A stretch of 44,122 bases of DNA from a virus. The stretch lies in the IMG/VR virus record IMGVR_UViG_3300028800_000023, positions 1-44,122 of that record; one strand, written 5' to 3'. The position numbers and the translations under genes are program-made. Shown one piece after another: positions 1 through 7,517 of the stretch (its first letter is position 1; the number at the start of each line of letters is the position of its first letter). A model generated the notes under the pieces. That model had not been told where the DNA came from. It saw only the letters and a program-made list of their open reading frames with translations, and searched no databases.

Positions 1-127
1 AATTCATGGGTGGATTCTGCAGGCGTATGCGCCAAAGACGCTAAGTTTAAAAAAGGTCTCGCCGCAGGCGCTATATGCGGAGCAATTGTTTCTGCCGTTG
101 GTGCGAGCGCATCAGGAACAGTCAATA
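1..127. repeat. Terminal direct repeat (left copy), circular contig overlap
   Basis: These 127 bases are identical to 43996-44122. The reading frame of a lipoprotein gene continues perfectly through the joint, as expected for a circular or circularly permuted genome whose contig ends overlap. An overlap of exactly 127 bases matches a common maximal assembly k-mer, so it is probably an assembly overlap and not a biological terminal repeat. Confidence 0.95.
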
Positions 128-237
128 CTTCGATTAATTCGAAGTTTCCGGGCTGGAACTGTGACGCAACAAAACTGGTATCAGATTTATCAGCTCTGGC
201 TAATGCGGCATGTACTGTAGTATTTCCAACGCCGTAA
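1..237 (+). CDS. Phage lipoprotein, C-terminal part (gene starts at 43828)
   Basis: This is the 3' part of a gene that begins at 43828. Joined across the 127-base overlap it encodes 134 residues. The part seen here carries a small-residue-rich hydrophobic stretch (GLAAGAICGAIVSAVGASAS), long enough for a membrane helix, then a polar tail with two cysteines. A GTG at 10 could be mistaken for a start but has no ribosome binding site and is internal. It is followed after 47 bases by the endolysin gene, so the protein is placed in a lysis cassette. A lipobox plus a second hydrophobic segment is the general architecture of unimolecular spanins, but the hydrophobic segment is not C-terminal, so that role is a guess. 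Confidence 0.85.
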   Translation, partial: NSWVDSAGVCAKDAKFKKGLAAGAICGAIVSAVGASASGTVNTSINSKFPGWNCDATKLVSDLSALANAACTVVFPTP

Positions 238-284
238 ATTAGGATATACTCTAAAAATTCCAACCTAGGACAACAGCCGAAGCC

Positions 285-665
285 ATGAATGAAAACTTGG
301 ATAACTTAACGCCAGTTGAGAATAAACAGGTTTTCTTTCTTCAGTGTGTAGCGAGATTCCTCTTCGATGCAAGGTCGATGGGGTATCTCGCTACTTTAGG
401 TGAAGGATGGCGATCCCCCGAAACCTGTGCACTCTACGCTCAAGAAGGAAAAGGAATAACAAATAGTCTTCACACCAAAAGGCTTGCTATTGATTTGAAT
501 TTCTTTTTTCAAGGAAAACTTCTCACTACGATTGAAGACTATACCCCTCTAGGAAAACTTTGGGAAAGCTATTCAACTTCGATTTATACCTGCACTGCTG
601 GGGTATTCTTTTCACCCCGTCCCGATTCAGACCATTTCTCCGTCGAAGATAATGGCGTAAAATAA
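285..665 (+). CDS. Endolysin, M15-family (VanY/L-Ala-D-Glu-type) peptidase
   Basis: The 126-aa protein has the zinc and catalytic pattern of family M15 peptidases: H63 and D70 in SLHTKRLAIDLN, and H117 in PDSDHFS, with D114/D116 as nearby acids. GWRS near residue 41 matches the conserved stretch before the first zinc ligand in phage M15 endolysins. It would cut peptide crosslinks in peptidoglycan at the end of infection. No signal peptide is present, so a holin or other membrane lesion is needed for access to the wall. It follows the lipoprotein gene and its stop abuts the convergent fibre operon with no bases between. The start ATG at 285 is supported only by a weak upstream purine stretch. 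Confidence 0.88.
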   Translation: MNENLDNLTPVENKQVFFLQCVARFLFDARSMGYLATLGEGWRSPETCALYAQEGKGITNSLHTKRLAIDLNFFFQGKLLTTIEDYTPLGKLWESYSTSIYTCTAGVFFSPRPDSDHFSVEDNGVK

Positions 666-1829
666 TCAACCGCCTTTTTCGATAATCTCCCAATTCACTG
701 TTGAAGTAGTATCGGCAGCACCGCATTTAAAACCAAAACTGGTGCCTGCAGTTTTTGAAGACTCATATACCGGCCCCGTTGGTGCACCGCTGTGATTAAT
801 AAGGGATAAGAAAATCCTACTGGTAGCGGTAACGGAGGAATTAGTCACAACCACTTCGGACGAACCGTTACAAGTATCTGTTCCGGAACCTTGTTTTGCA
901 TTTGATCCTTCTGCAACTTGTAATCCTTGGCCAACGGTCTGAACATTGATTGACCCGTTAGTGGTAAAAAGAATGGTGTGACCGAACCCACCAGTTTCCA
1001 TCAAAATACTGGTATTACTGTCAAGGACTAACCCATATGTGGTGTTGTTAGAAAAGCCCCCCCAGTGAGAAGAGCCTCCATTGTCGTAGAAAATTCTAAT
1101 TCCACGTTGACCAGATGTTGCTGTGCTGAAAAGAGAAAGATATCCCTTGCCGGTGCTTGTATCTAAAGATCCCCAAACAGACCCGTCAGCTTCTTCAAAT
1201 TGAAGAAGGCCCGCATTTGCGATCCCTCCTCCAGATCCACCAGTAGCTTTTAAATTTAAATTCCCGCCAACAGCACCAGTACTTGCTCCTGCATGAAGAT
1301 TTAAGTCCGCTCCTGTTCCGGAAACTGCAGGAGCGCCAAAATCTGTGACGTTAAGAGCAACTGTCCCAAGATTACTCAACGTCGTATTCGCTCCCGAGCT
1401 TCCCGCGGCAGCGCTTGTCCAGGTAGTTCCATTTGAAGTAAGAATATTTCCATTCGAACCAGGAGCTACGAAAATAGGACTTCCAGCACCATTTCCTAGA
1501 ATGACATTATTCGTAGTTAAAGTAGAAAGTCCCGTCCCACCGTAAACAGTACTCACAGGAGTTCCGCGCCATTCCCCACTTGCGATAGTTCCGACAGTAG
1601 TGAGACTCGAACTTCCTGCTAAAGGAGAAAGACCGGCACCGCTTACCGTAGTTGTTCCTCCTGCTGAAGAAACAGAAATATTAGCCGAGCCTGAAATGAT
1701 CTGTGCTGCAGTCGTATCCCCGTTAATAGAAGAAATACCTCCTCCGCTCCCGCCATTCACGACAGGAGTTAACCACGCATATGCTTGAAGAGAAAAAACA
1801 AGAATTAGGAAAATTGAAATTTTATTCAT
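666..1829 (-). CDS. Exported tail-fibre-like protein with signal peptide
   Basis: The 387-aa protein begins with a clear Sec signal peptide (MNKISIFLILVFSLQAYA, then WLTPVV) followed by a glycine-rich linker GGSGGG. The next segment has fibre modules familiar from phage tail fibres and chaperone-tethered fibres: GTIASGEWRGTPV, YGGTGLSTLTTNNVILGNG, and NGNILTSNGTTW. The C-terminal half is Ser/Thr/Gly-rich beta sequence with no motif I recognise, ending in a region with paired cysteines (CNGSSEV, FKCGAAD). It is the last gene of a five-gene operon; its start overlaps the stop of the upstream gene by four bases. Phage tail fibres normally have no signal peptide, so this product is predicted to leave the cytoplasm. 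The target receptor is unknown. Confidence 0.85.
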   Translation of the reverse strand: MNKISIFLILVFSLQAYAWLTPVVNGGSGGGISSINGDTTAAQIISGSANISVSSAGGTTTVSGAGLSPLAGSSSLTTVGTIASGEWRGTPVSTVYGGTGLSTLTTNNVILGNGAGSPIFVAPGSNGNILTSNGTTWTSAAAGSSGANTTLSNLGTVALNVTDFGAPAVSGTGADLNLHAGASTGAVGGNLNLKATGGSGGGIANAGLLQFEEADGSVWGSLDTSTGKGYLSLFSTATSGQRGIRIFYDNGGSSHWGGFSNNTTYGLVLDSNTSILMETGGFGHTILFTTNGSINVQTVGQGLQVAEGSNAKQGSGTDTCNGSSEVVVTNSSVTATSRIFLSLINHSGAPTGPVYESSKTAGTSFGFKCGAADTTSTVNWEIIEKGG

Positions 1830-2332
1830 TGATATTGTCCGCCTGTTGCAATTGTTCCAGCACTGTTACCTGGAAAATAGTTTATCCCTGCTCCGCCCGT
1901 TAATATCACTCCATTCACTGTAGAGGTGAATTTCGGTCCAGTAGCCGAGCCGGAAAAAATATCGTTGAAGGCCTGAGTTAGCCCTCCATATTGAGCTTGT
2001 GCAAACCCACCAGGAAATGCTGGCGTTCGAGTTCCTCCACTTCCTGAATCACCAATGAGAACGGGTAAGTCGGATCCTACGAGCAGACGTTGAGTTGGTG
2101 CGCCTGAACCGGAAGTTGGCCCGATTAATGTGTAATGTGCTGAAGTACTGGCCAAACTAAAATCCAAAGATCCTGCCGCTGTGATAGGAGACCCAGCAAC
2201 CGACATGAAACTGGGAGTTGTTGCCGCGACTGAAGTGACGGTACCTGAACCACTACTCCCACTCACAACAGGAGTTAACCACGCATCCGCGGAAAGAGAG
2301 AAAAGAAGAATAAATAGAAATACAAATTTCAT
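1826..2332 (-). CDS. Exported fibre-like protein with signal peptide
   Basis: The 168-aa protein has an N-terminal signal peptide (MKFVFLFILLFSLSADA, then WLTPVVSGSSGSG), closely parallel to its downstream neighbour; a 19-base stretch at the cleavage junction is identical in both genes. After the linker comes a phage-fibre module (VTSVAATTPSFMSVAGSP, then SLDFSLAS), followed by a short beta-rich tail. It lies in the same operon, overlapping the next start by four bases. Probably a short secreted fibre or adhesin subunit; function unknown. Confidence 0.82.
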   Translation of the reverse strand: MKFVFLFILLFSLSADAWLTPVVSGSSGSGTVTSVAATTPSFMSVAGSPITAAGSLDFSLASTSAHYTLIGPTSGSGAPTQRLLVGSDLPVLIGDSGSGGTRTPAFPGGFAQAQYGGLTQAFNDIFSGSATGPKFTSTVNGVILTGGAGINYFPGNSAGTIATGGQYQ

Positions 2333-2334
2333 AG

Positions 2335-2919
2335 TTAATCAAAAAGCTGGAACATTTGCCCGTTGATTGAAGATGCTGCCGTATAGGTGATAGTAACCTG
2401 TATGTAATCAATGCTAACGGAAGAGGTATTAGTGGCACTTTGATAGGACGCCACTACACCAAAATTACTTGCATTGATATCTGTTGCGGTCCACGATTGT
2501 CCCCACAAGTCAGAAACACTTCCAAACGTCTGCACGCTATCAGAGGGGTTGGATAACTGTTGATTAGAGGCGTTATTGTTCCCGCCAATCACACCGCCTT
2601 TTACCAGCTCTACGATGTTGCTAAAATAACTACCTCCGCCAGTGCCGTTCTTATGTCCATTGATGTTTACTGTAATGCCGTTGATCGTTGCTCCTGCTGG
2701 GATACTAAAACCATAATTACTACCTTGAAGGTAATGCGTATTATTACCGGCGGAAGAAGTAGCTGTTGCGTATACCCCATCCGCCAAAGTGATGTTTCCG
2801 GGATTTGTCCAAGTAAGCGTGCCGACGGCGCTGTTATCTGCACCAGTGCCTGCGTTATTAGGTCCCGCAGTTAGAGCAAAAAGATTTAGGGAAAATAAAA
2901 GAATTAAAAATATTTTCAT
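2335..2919 (-). CDS. Exported beta-rich protein with signal peptide
   Basis: The 194-aa protein starts at the ATG at 2919, which overlaps the upstream stop codon (TAATG). A longer in-frame start upstream is rejected because it would hide the signal peptide MKIFLILLFSLNLFA. The mature part resembles beta-sandwich modules in phage and secreted proteins: GTLTWTNPGNITLADGVYA, a GATINGITVNINGHK stretch and VSIDYIQVTITYT near the C-terminus. No catalytic motif is visible. The tight overlap with both neighbours puts it in the exported fibre operon. Confidence 0.8.
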   Translation of the reverse strand: MKIFLILLFSLNLFALTAGPNNAGTGADNSAVGTLTWTNPGNITLADGVYATATSSAGNNTHYLQGSNYGFSIPAGATINGITVNINGHKNGTGGGSYFSNIVELVKGGVIGGNNNASNQQLSNPSDSVQTFGSVSDLWGQSWTATDINASNFGVVASYQSATNTSSVSIDYIQVTITYTAASSINGQMFQLFD

Positions 2920-3905
2920 TAGAAACCCTTGGTGTAGGCAACTACGTCCCAAAATCCTGCAGTAGAGTTATAGATTGCTCCGATGTAATCTGTTTTTCCC
3001 GAAGCAGTTTGAGTTAACGTTGTAATGTCAGATCCAAACCTAAACCCTCCTGCGCTCGTATTCAATGCTGCCGTTCTTGACCCACCAGAAGCGTTAATAG
3101 AAATCACGATTTTCTGCCCTGATGTTGGATTTGAAGGAATTGCGATCGTAGGATTTTGCGTGGTAACCAAAGTAAAAACAGTTCCTAGGGAGGCGTCAAG
3201 AGCAGGAGTAGAGCCATCAGTAAGTGCTACGACAACAGCTTGCCCCGTTTTTTTCCAGGAAAAATTTCCAGAGCCATCATTTTCAAATCGGCTACCTGCG
3301 CCACCTTGGCTTGAAGGAAAACTCGTTGTAACGTTATTTATTTTTGTGATATTTCCTGTAAAAGATTTAATCCCCGCAAAAACTTGAGTAGTAGTGGAAA
3401 CGCCTCCTGGATTACTTCCATCCGCAGGTTGAAGTGTAATCGTTCCTGCGGAAATCCCCCCGCCATTAGAATTCGGAGAAGAACCAAAAGCTCCAAAAGA
3501 AACGGTGGCCTGTTTGGCATTTAATTGCGTTTGAATGGCGGATGTTACACCAGAAACATAGCCTAATTCAGTAGGGGTAACTGCGCTCGATGTGAGGGAT
3601 TTAGAACCATCTAAATAGGGAACAGTGGAAACACTTAAAGCCGAGAAAATCGGAGCACTTGAAAAAGTTTTCACCCCACCTAAAGTCTGTGTGCTTGCCG
3701 TTAATCCTCCTGGATTACTTCCATCCGCAGGCTGCAAAGTTAAAGTGGAACCCGAAATAGTCCCCCCATTTACATTGGGAGAGGAACCGAAAGTCCCCAT
3801 CGCGGAAACTCCTCCGCCGCCACCACTACTTCCGCCGGAACAAAACGGAGTAAGACACGCAGAAGCATTAAGAGAAAGTAATAATGTTAAAAGAAGTTTT
3901 TTCAT
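2919..3905 (-). CDS. Exported tail-fibre-like protein with internal duplication
   Basis: The 328-aa protein has a signal peptide (MKKLLLTLLLSLNASA) and then CLTPFCSGGSSGGGGG; the cysteine at the cleavage site could make it a lipoprotein (ASAC). Two copies of a module of about 46 residues follow (FGSSPN.NGG.IS, LQPADGSNPGG, FS/FT), repeating with a period of 101 residues. Between them lies TELGYVSGVTSAIQTQLNAK, a phrase common in phage and secreted bacterial fibres. The C-terminus (DASLGTVFTLVTTQN, NPTSGQKIVI, FGSDITTL, WDVVAYTKGF) is a typical phage fibre/tail end domain. It is part of the exported fibre operon, and its stop overlaps the next start. Confidence 0.85.
   Translation of the reverse strand: MKKLLLTLLLSLNASACLTPFCSGGSSGGGGGVSAMGTFGSSPNVNGGTISGSTLTLQPADGSNPGGLTASTQTLGGVKTFSSAPIFSALSVSTVPYLDGSKSLTSSAVTPTELGYVSGVTSAIQTQLNAKQATVSFGAFGSSPNSNGGGISAGTITLQPADGSNPGGVSTTTQVFAGIKSFTGNITKINNVTTSFPSSQGGAGSRFENDGSGNFSWKKTGQAVVVALTDGSTPALDASLGTVFTLVTTQNPTIAIPSNPTSGQKIVISINASGGSRTAALNTSAGGFRFGSDITTLTQTASGKTDYIGAIYNSTAGFWDVVAYTKGF
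3403..3428. repeat. 26-bp direct repeat, copy 1 (period 303 bp)
   Basis: The 26 bases here are identical to 3706-3731. The period of 303 bp equals 101 codons, so this is the DNA trace of a recent in-frame domain duplication encoding the repeated LQPADGSNPGG phrase of the fibre protein at 2919-3905. Confidence 0.9.
3706..3731. repeat. 26-bp direct repeat, copy 2
   Basis: Identical to 3403-3428; it encodes the first (N-terminal) copy of the repeated phrase in the fibre protein read on the minus strand. Confidence 0.9.
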
Positions 3906-4232
3906 TTACTGTCCTTGCATTAAAAGTACGCTCGAGACGTTTGGCGTTACAGTTGTAAGATAGACCGCATTCGACGGCGCGTGTAGAGGTTCGTAGTTTC
4001 CTCCCGCGGGAATCGGAATCCCTTGAGGACCTACCTGAACACCTGAAAAGTTTGCGTAAACGGTATTTGAACCGGTATTCACGATAAGAAGATAAGATCG
4101 TAAAGTGTTTTGAGGAAAAAACTGAGTGCTTACACCAGTAGCAACCCCAGAAATTACTGGGCCGTACATATAGAAATTCGCCCGTGCCATTCCCGTCACA
4201 AGTGAAAAAAGAATCAAGATATACTTCACCAT
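3906..4232 (-). CDS. Small exported protein with signal peptide
   Basis: The 108-aa protein has a signal peptide (MVKYILILFSLVTGMARA). The mature part resembles small phage virion/decoration proteins: LRSYLLIVNTGSNTVYANFSG, an IPAGGNYEPLHAP turn and NAVYL. Such modules without a leader are usual in phage structural operons. A good ribosome binding site (GGAGAAAAAC) precedes the ATG. It is the first gene of the exported operon and follows the neck terminator gene after 17 bases. Its role is unknown; it may be a surface or scaffolding partner of the fibres. Confidence 0.75.
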   Translation of the reverse strand: MVKYILILFSLVTGMARANFYMYGPVISGVATGVSTQFFPQNTLRSYLLIVNTGSNTVYANFSGVQVGPQGIPIPAGGNYEPLHAPSNAVYLTTVTPNVSSVLLMQGQ

Positions 4233-4249
4233 TTGTTTTTCTCCTAAAT

Positions 4250-4825
4250 TTACGTAGTCCAGTTAAGTAAGTAGTCTTCGTCACCAATGACAGTATGAAT
4301 GCTGCCCGATGCTGATTGAATCGTCAAAATCGGATATACTCTTTGAATTTCTCTTCTTAAGAAAACGCTCATTATGACTCTATCGATAAAGCGCTCATTC
4401 ACCAAGTCGGGGATGTGTCGTAAGGGACTTACTTCGACAAAACCCATATTCGCATAGCGCAGAGCTTCTAAATTAGTTTGAATTTGAAATCCGTCTCGGA
4501 TTAACCCGGCAACCTCTAAAGCGTTTGGCCCGTAAATACTGCAGTTCACATCCAAAGTTTCATGCCGCTGATAAACGGAATTTCCCACGTCATCCACACC
4601 AACATAGGCATTTGCATCAGGAGCAGCAACATCGATTCCCATTGCAATCCAATTGACCGTCAGGTCCGGCTGCTTCGGAGGTTCCACTTGCCACTTGGGT
4701 CTCACCAATGTTCCGTCTAAACCCGATACGCCAACGATGACAGTCTGAACAAATTGAGTGAGGTTTAGACTCCTTGGAAGCGGAGTCGTAGACGTTGGAA
4801 GAATGTAGGGTTGCGGAAAGCTCAT
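4250..4825 (-). CDS. Phage neck/tail terminator protein (LIC_12616/gp12-like)
   Basis: The 191-aa protein matches in layout the neck terminator family found between head-completion genes and tails of myoviruses: LNLTQFVQTVIVGVSGLDGT, then VRPKWQ..PPKQP, and a conserved acidic middle (DVAAPDANAYVG, HETLDVNCSIYGPNA). The start at 4825 gives MSFPQPY and overlaps the upstream stop as ATGA; the ATG seven codons earlier is less likely. It would close the tail end or join tail to connector. The family assignment is from memory of conserved phrases. Confidence 0.7.
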   Translation of the reverse strand: MSFPQPYILPTSTTPLPRSLNLTQFVQTVIVGVSGLDGTLVRPKWQVEPPKQPDLTVNWIAMGIDVAAPDANAYVGVDDVGNSVYQRHETLDVNCSIYGPNALEVAGLIRDGFQIQTNLEALRYANMGFVEVSPLRHIPDLVNERFIDRVIMSVFLRREIQRVYPILTIQSASGSIHTVIGDEDYLLNWTT

Positions 4826-5187
4826 GAAGGTACCTCTGCAATGCAAGTTCCCTCTGTGTATCCAGGTCCCCAGTTTGAATAATCCGCAACGGTCTGCACC
4901 TGATATCGCTTTCCTTTGAAAACCAAGATGCTCGAATATTTTCCCGGTGCTGTTGCAATGATTTGTCCCTTAAAAAAGAAAGAAGAAACGTCCGCTACGC
5001 GAAGTTCTTCGGGTAAACGTTGAAGGGTTTTAAAGTCTGCTGGTTGAATAGACCCTACGGTATCTAAGACACTTTCGCGAAGGCTATTTTCACCTAGAAA
5101 ATTAATACTAGGCAAGCGAGTAATAACCTGCATCGCGTCTACAAAATCCGGATCTGACATGAGTTCCGTGACGCCGATGAAAGCCAT
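4822..5187 (-). CDS. Head-tail connector/head closure protein
   Basis: The 121-aa protein begins MAFIGVTELMSDPDFVDAM, a pattern I associate with small connector proteins next to DUF4054 adaptors, and contains ESVLDTVGSIQPAD and a C-terminal KRYQVQTVADYSNWGPGY typical of stopper-like small beta proteins. ATGA overlaps link it to the terminator downstream, and it overlaps the upstream gene by a single base. Probable role: completion of the head-to-tail interface. Position contributes most of the evidence. Confidence 0.65.
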   Translation of the reverse strand: MAFIGVTELMSDPDFVDAMQVITRLPSINFLGENSLRESVLDTVGSIQPADFKTLQRLPEELRVADVSSFFFKGQIIATAPGKYSSILVFKGKRYQVQTVADYSNWGPGYTEGTCIAEVPS

Positions 5188-5678
5188 TAGTTTTCTCCTT
5201 TGACTACGTAGGTGATGGCATTTCTCATTTGACCTGTGACGATTAAAGCTTTTGTTCCTTTAAACCCTCGGGCTTCACGCGCATCTAGGGTTGCGGGCGA
5301 TGGTGCTTCAATCCCTTCTTGAGAATTGATAACTTTTTTAATGGATTGAGAAGCGATAATCCCGATACGGTTATACGCAGGCGATAAAGCCGAAACGCCT
5401 TTTGAGAGGGCGTCTACGGCAGCCTTCTTAAACTGCGCGATAATTTCGGGTTGAGCTTGTCGAATCCCGATTTCCATAACAGGCCGAGCGGGTATGTTAT
5501 TAATGGGAGAACCAAAATTATTAATAGCCAAAAGTGTTGCATTATTAATCATCGAGTCTTGCTTACGGTCTGTCGTCTCTTCAGGAATCCCCACCAAAAT
5601 GTCGTCCCGTTTAAACTTCGAAATGATTTTATTAAAATCACTCGTGAAGTCTTCCGTGACTGTAAGGGTGGGTTTCAT
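5187..5678 (-). CDS. Tail completion / virion morphogenesis protein (HK97 gp10-like)
   Basis: The 163-aa protein has the phrases of the HK97 gp10/phage morphogenesis group: ILVGIPEET near residue 27, NNATLLAINNFGSP, INNIPARPVMEIGI, and a C-terminal GFKGTKALIVTGQMRNAITYVV (the usual 'L..TG.+...I.+.V' ending). These proteins complete the tail end of the connector. It overlaps the DUF4054 gene upstream by four bases (ATGA), as part of the head-tail operon. Confidence 0.78.
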   Translation of the reverse strand: MKPTLTVTEDFTSDFNKIISKFKRDDILVGIPEETTDRKQDSMINNATLLAINNFGSPINNIPARPVMEIGIRQAQPEIIAQFKKAAVDALSKGVSALSPAYNRIGIIASQSIKKVINSQEGIEAPSPATLDAREARGFKGTKALIVTGQMRNAITYVVKGEN

Positions 5679-6064
5679 AGCTGGATCGCTCCTGCTCCGA
5701 AAATCCTGGCTAGATGAATGAATTGCTTCCCGTAGTTAGTGAGATTCCAGTATCCTGCATCTTTTTCAGCGGTGGAAACGGTATCGTAGCCGACCGTGAC
5801 TGAACCGACCGTCTTGGTGTTTGCGATTCCACCAGAAACGCCCGGAACTCCGCCCGTACTTGCGGCGGCCTGATTTTGCATGGATAGAGTTATCTCGTGG
5901 GCAACGTAAAGGCTTACACCATTCACCCAAGCGCGTTTCCAGATACACTCACGCACTTGAATAACAGCAAGTGTCACCCAGAAGTTAATCTGTTGATCGG
6001 GGTACTTTACTTCATCGGCGAATTCCGGAAAATTCGCTCGGAATAGGCCGATATCGAAAGTCAC
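5675..6064 (-). CDS. Head-tail adaptor, DUF4054 family
   Basis: The 129-aa protein begins MTFDIGLFRANFPEFADEVKYPDQQINFWVT; 'FR..FPEFAD...YPD..I..W' is the signature of DUF4054 phage adaptors. A second conserved block, LYVAHEITLSMQNQ, and a C-terminal NLTNYGKQFIHLARIFGAG also match. The protein would sit under the portal as the adaptor ring. It starts three bases after the upstream lysine-rich gene and is coupled by ATGA to the next gene. Confidence 0.85.
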   Translation of the reverse strand: MTFDIGLFRANFPEFADEVKYPDQQINFWVTLAVIQVRECIWKRAWVNGVSLYVAHEITLSMQNQAAASTGGVPGVSGGIANTKTVGSVTVGYDTVSTAEKDAGYWNLTNYGKQFIHLARIFGAGAIQL

Positions 6065-6067
6065 TTT

Positions 6068-6454
6068 TTACCCTTTCTTAGATTTTTTCTTCTCGGGCTC
6101 CGCGTCCTTATGTTCTTCCGCTTCTTCTACTGCCTTAGATTTTTTCTCTTCACGCGCATCAGCCAAGGTTTTCTTAGCTGATTCGTGAGCTACGGCAGGA
6201 GATGGTTTAGCTTTCTCTTCGGCTTGAGCTTTAATTCTGGCCAAGGTTTTCTTGGCAGCTTCAGCAGAATTGACAGCAACTGGTGCAGAAGGTTTCTCGG
6301 CATCGACGATCCACCCGCATTTTACATACTGCAAAAATGTCGGGTCGGATTCGATGTCTTCTGGAAGTTCGCGAACACCTTTTTTATAGTCTTTTCCCTT
6401 AACGCCTTTTTTGTCGCCAAGGCGAACAGACTGCTTTATCTGATACCATCCCAT
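6068..6454 (-). CDS. Small head-region protein with charged Lys/Glu tail
   Basis: The 128-aa protein has a short N-terminal domain of about 50 residues (MGWYQIKQSVRLGD..., DPTFLQYVKCGWIVDA) followed by a low-complexity tail rich in Ala, Lys and Glu, with a repeated AKKTLA phrase at about 86 and 113. I do not recognise a named family. It is encoded between the major capsid and the DUF4054 adaptor, so a minor virion or assembly role is likely. Confidence 0.7.
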   Translation of the reverse strand: MGWYQIKQSVRLGDKKGVKGKDYKKGVRELPEDIESDPTFLQYVKCGWIVDAEKPSAPVAVNSAEAAKKTLARIKAQAEEKAKPSPAVAHESAKKTLADAREEKKSKAVEEAEEHKDAEPEKKKSKKG

Positions 6455-6468
6455 AACTTCACCTATCT

Positions 6469-7452
6469 TTAGATTCCGTCCGCGTAGCGAACAGTTTCCG
6501 GATAAACAAATTCCACTTCTCCGAACGCATACGTGTAAGGAGCATGGAACATGATGCCCTGATAGTACGCTGTCTCACGACGAATTGGAACCATCGGGAA
6601 ACGAACATAGTTGAGGTCATTGGTATAGGCAACCATGCGGTCTGTACCTGTCGCACCTTGACCGGGCAACCATTTTAAGGGTTGGATATCAAGTTCTGCA
6701 CCATTGATTTGAAGTGCAATGCTGTTTTGTTTCAAGAAGGTAAGAACCGAAACACTTCCAGCCGAAGAAACTAGTTGGCTTGAAATGAGAGAGAACTGAG
6801 TTGGTGGAAGAAGAAGTTTGCGAGGACAGACAGCCCACGCTGCATCTTCCCATGTTTGTTCAAGCAGTGTGTTCACATCGTTCAAAATCTCCTGAGGAGT
6901 TTTTTGTGCCCACGTGGTTGAACCGCTAATCCCTGTTGCAACAGTTCCGGCAGTTACACTAGTATCGTTCACAAGACCAGTTGCCCCGACATCAGACGAA
7001 CCGACATAGACCATTTGATCCGTATTCATTTGATAGAGCATGTTCAAAGCATTTAATTGCTGAGAATCGATTGGTTGCTGTGTGAGTTGTGAGCGATCAA
7101 GTTCAATCGAGGAATAAGCAACCTGTCGAGCTAACGGACGAAGTGGCAAAGTGATCTTTTGACCATTTACCATGACCGTTGCGATATTGCTTTCTCCACC
7201 TTGAGAAATCCACGGCATATTTCCACCAGCAGGTGCTGCGCTGTTTGTCAGTGTTCCTTGGCCACCGAATGCTTGACGAGTGAAGCTTGTCGACTCGTTC
7301 GCCATGGTAATTCCTGGACGGAGTTTAATATCTCGTCCCCAAGAAACCGCGACTAATGGTTCATGAAGTGTTGGATCGAAATTTTCCAACTGGTTGATGA
7401 AATAAGCTAATGAAGAGTCGCGCGTATGGCGCCGTCCACGATTGAGACCCAT
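6469..7452 (-). CDS. Major capsid protein (DUF2184-like)
   Basis: The 327-aa protein matches the DUF2184 type of HK97-fold capsid protein: FINQLENFDPTLHEPLVAVSWGRDIKL near the N-terminus, a central LNMLYQMNTDQMVYVG, and the tail end MVAYTNDLNYVRFPMVPIRRE...HAPYTYAFGEVEFVYPETVRYADGI. The gene has a strong ribosome binding site (AAAGGAGAAAC), as expected for the most abundant virion protein. It lies just downstream of the cement-protein gene in the order DUF2213, cement, capsid known from related myoviruses. Confidence 0.88.
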   Translation of the reverse strand: MGLNRGRRHTRDSSLAYFINQLENFDPTLHEPLVAVSWGRDIKLRPGITMANESTSFTRQAFGGQGTLTNSAAPAGGNMPWISQGGESNIATVMVNGQKITLPLRPLARQVAYSSIELDRSQLTQQPIDSQQLNALNMLYQMNTDQMVYVGSSDVGATGLVNDTSVTAGTVATGISGSTTWAQKTPQEILNDVNTLLEQTWEDAAWAVCPRKLLLPPTQFSLISSQLVSSAGSVSVLTFLKQNSIALQINGAELDIQPLKWLPGQGATGTDRMVAYTNDLNYVRFPMVPIRRETAYYQGIMFHAPYTYAFGEVEFVYPETVRYADGI

Positions 7453-7517
7453 TTTTTGTTTCTCCTTTAAGGTTTTGGTGCCTTAAGTATTCCCCAAGGC
7501 ACCATTTTAATTTTGAA

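Noticed and set aside
654-679. GGCG/CGCC stem with T5 tail between endolysin and fibre operon
   Set aside because: Only four base pairs with a 13-base loop; too weak to call a terminator.
3868-4287. A 139-codon minus-strand frame overlapping the small exported protein
   Set aside because: It is in a different frame from the gene with clear signal peptide and binding site, and its sequence is Arg/Ser-rich shadow.
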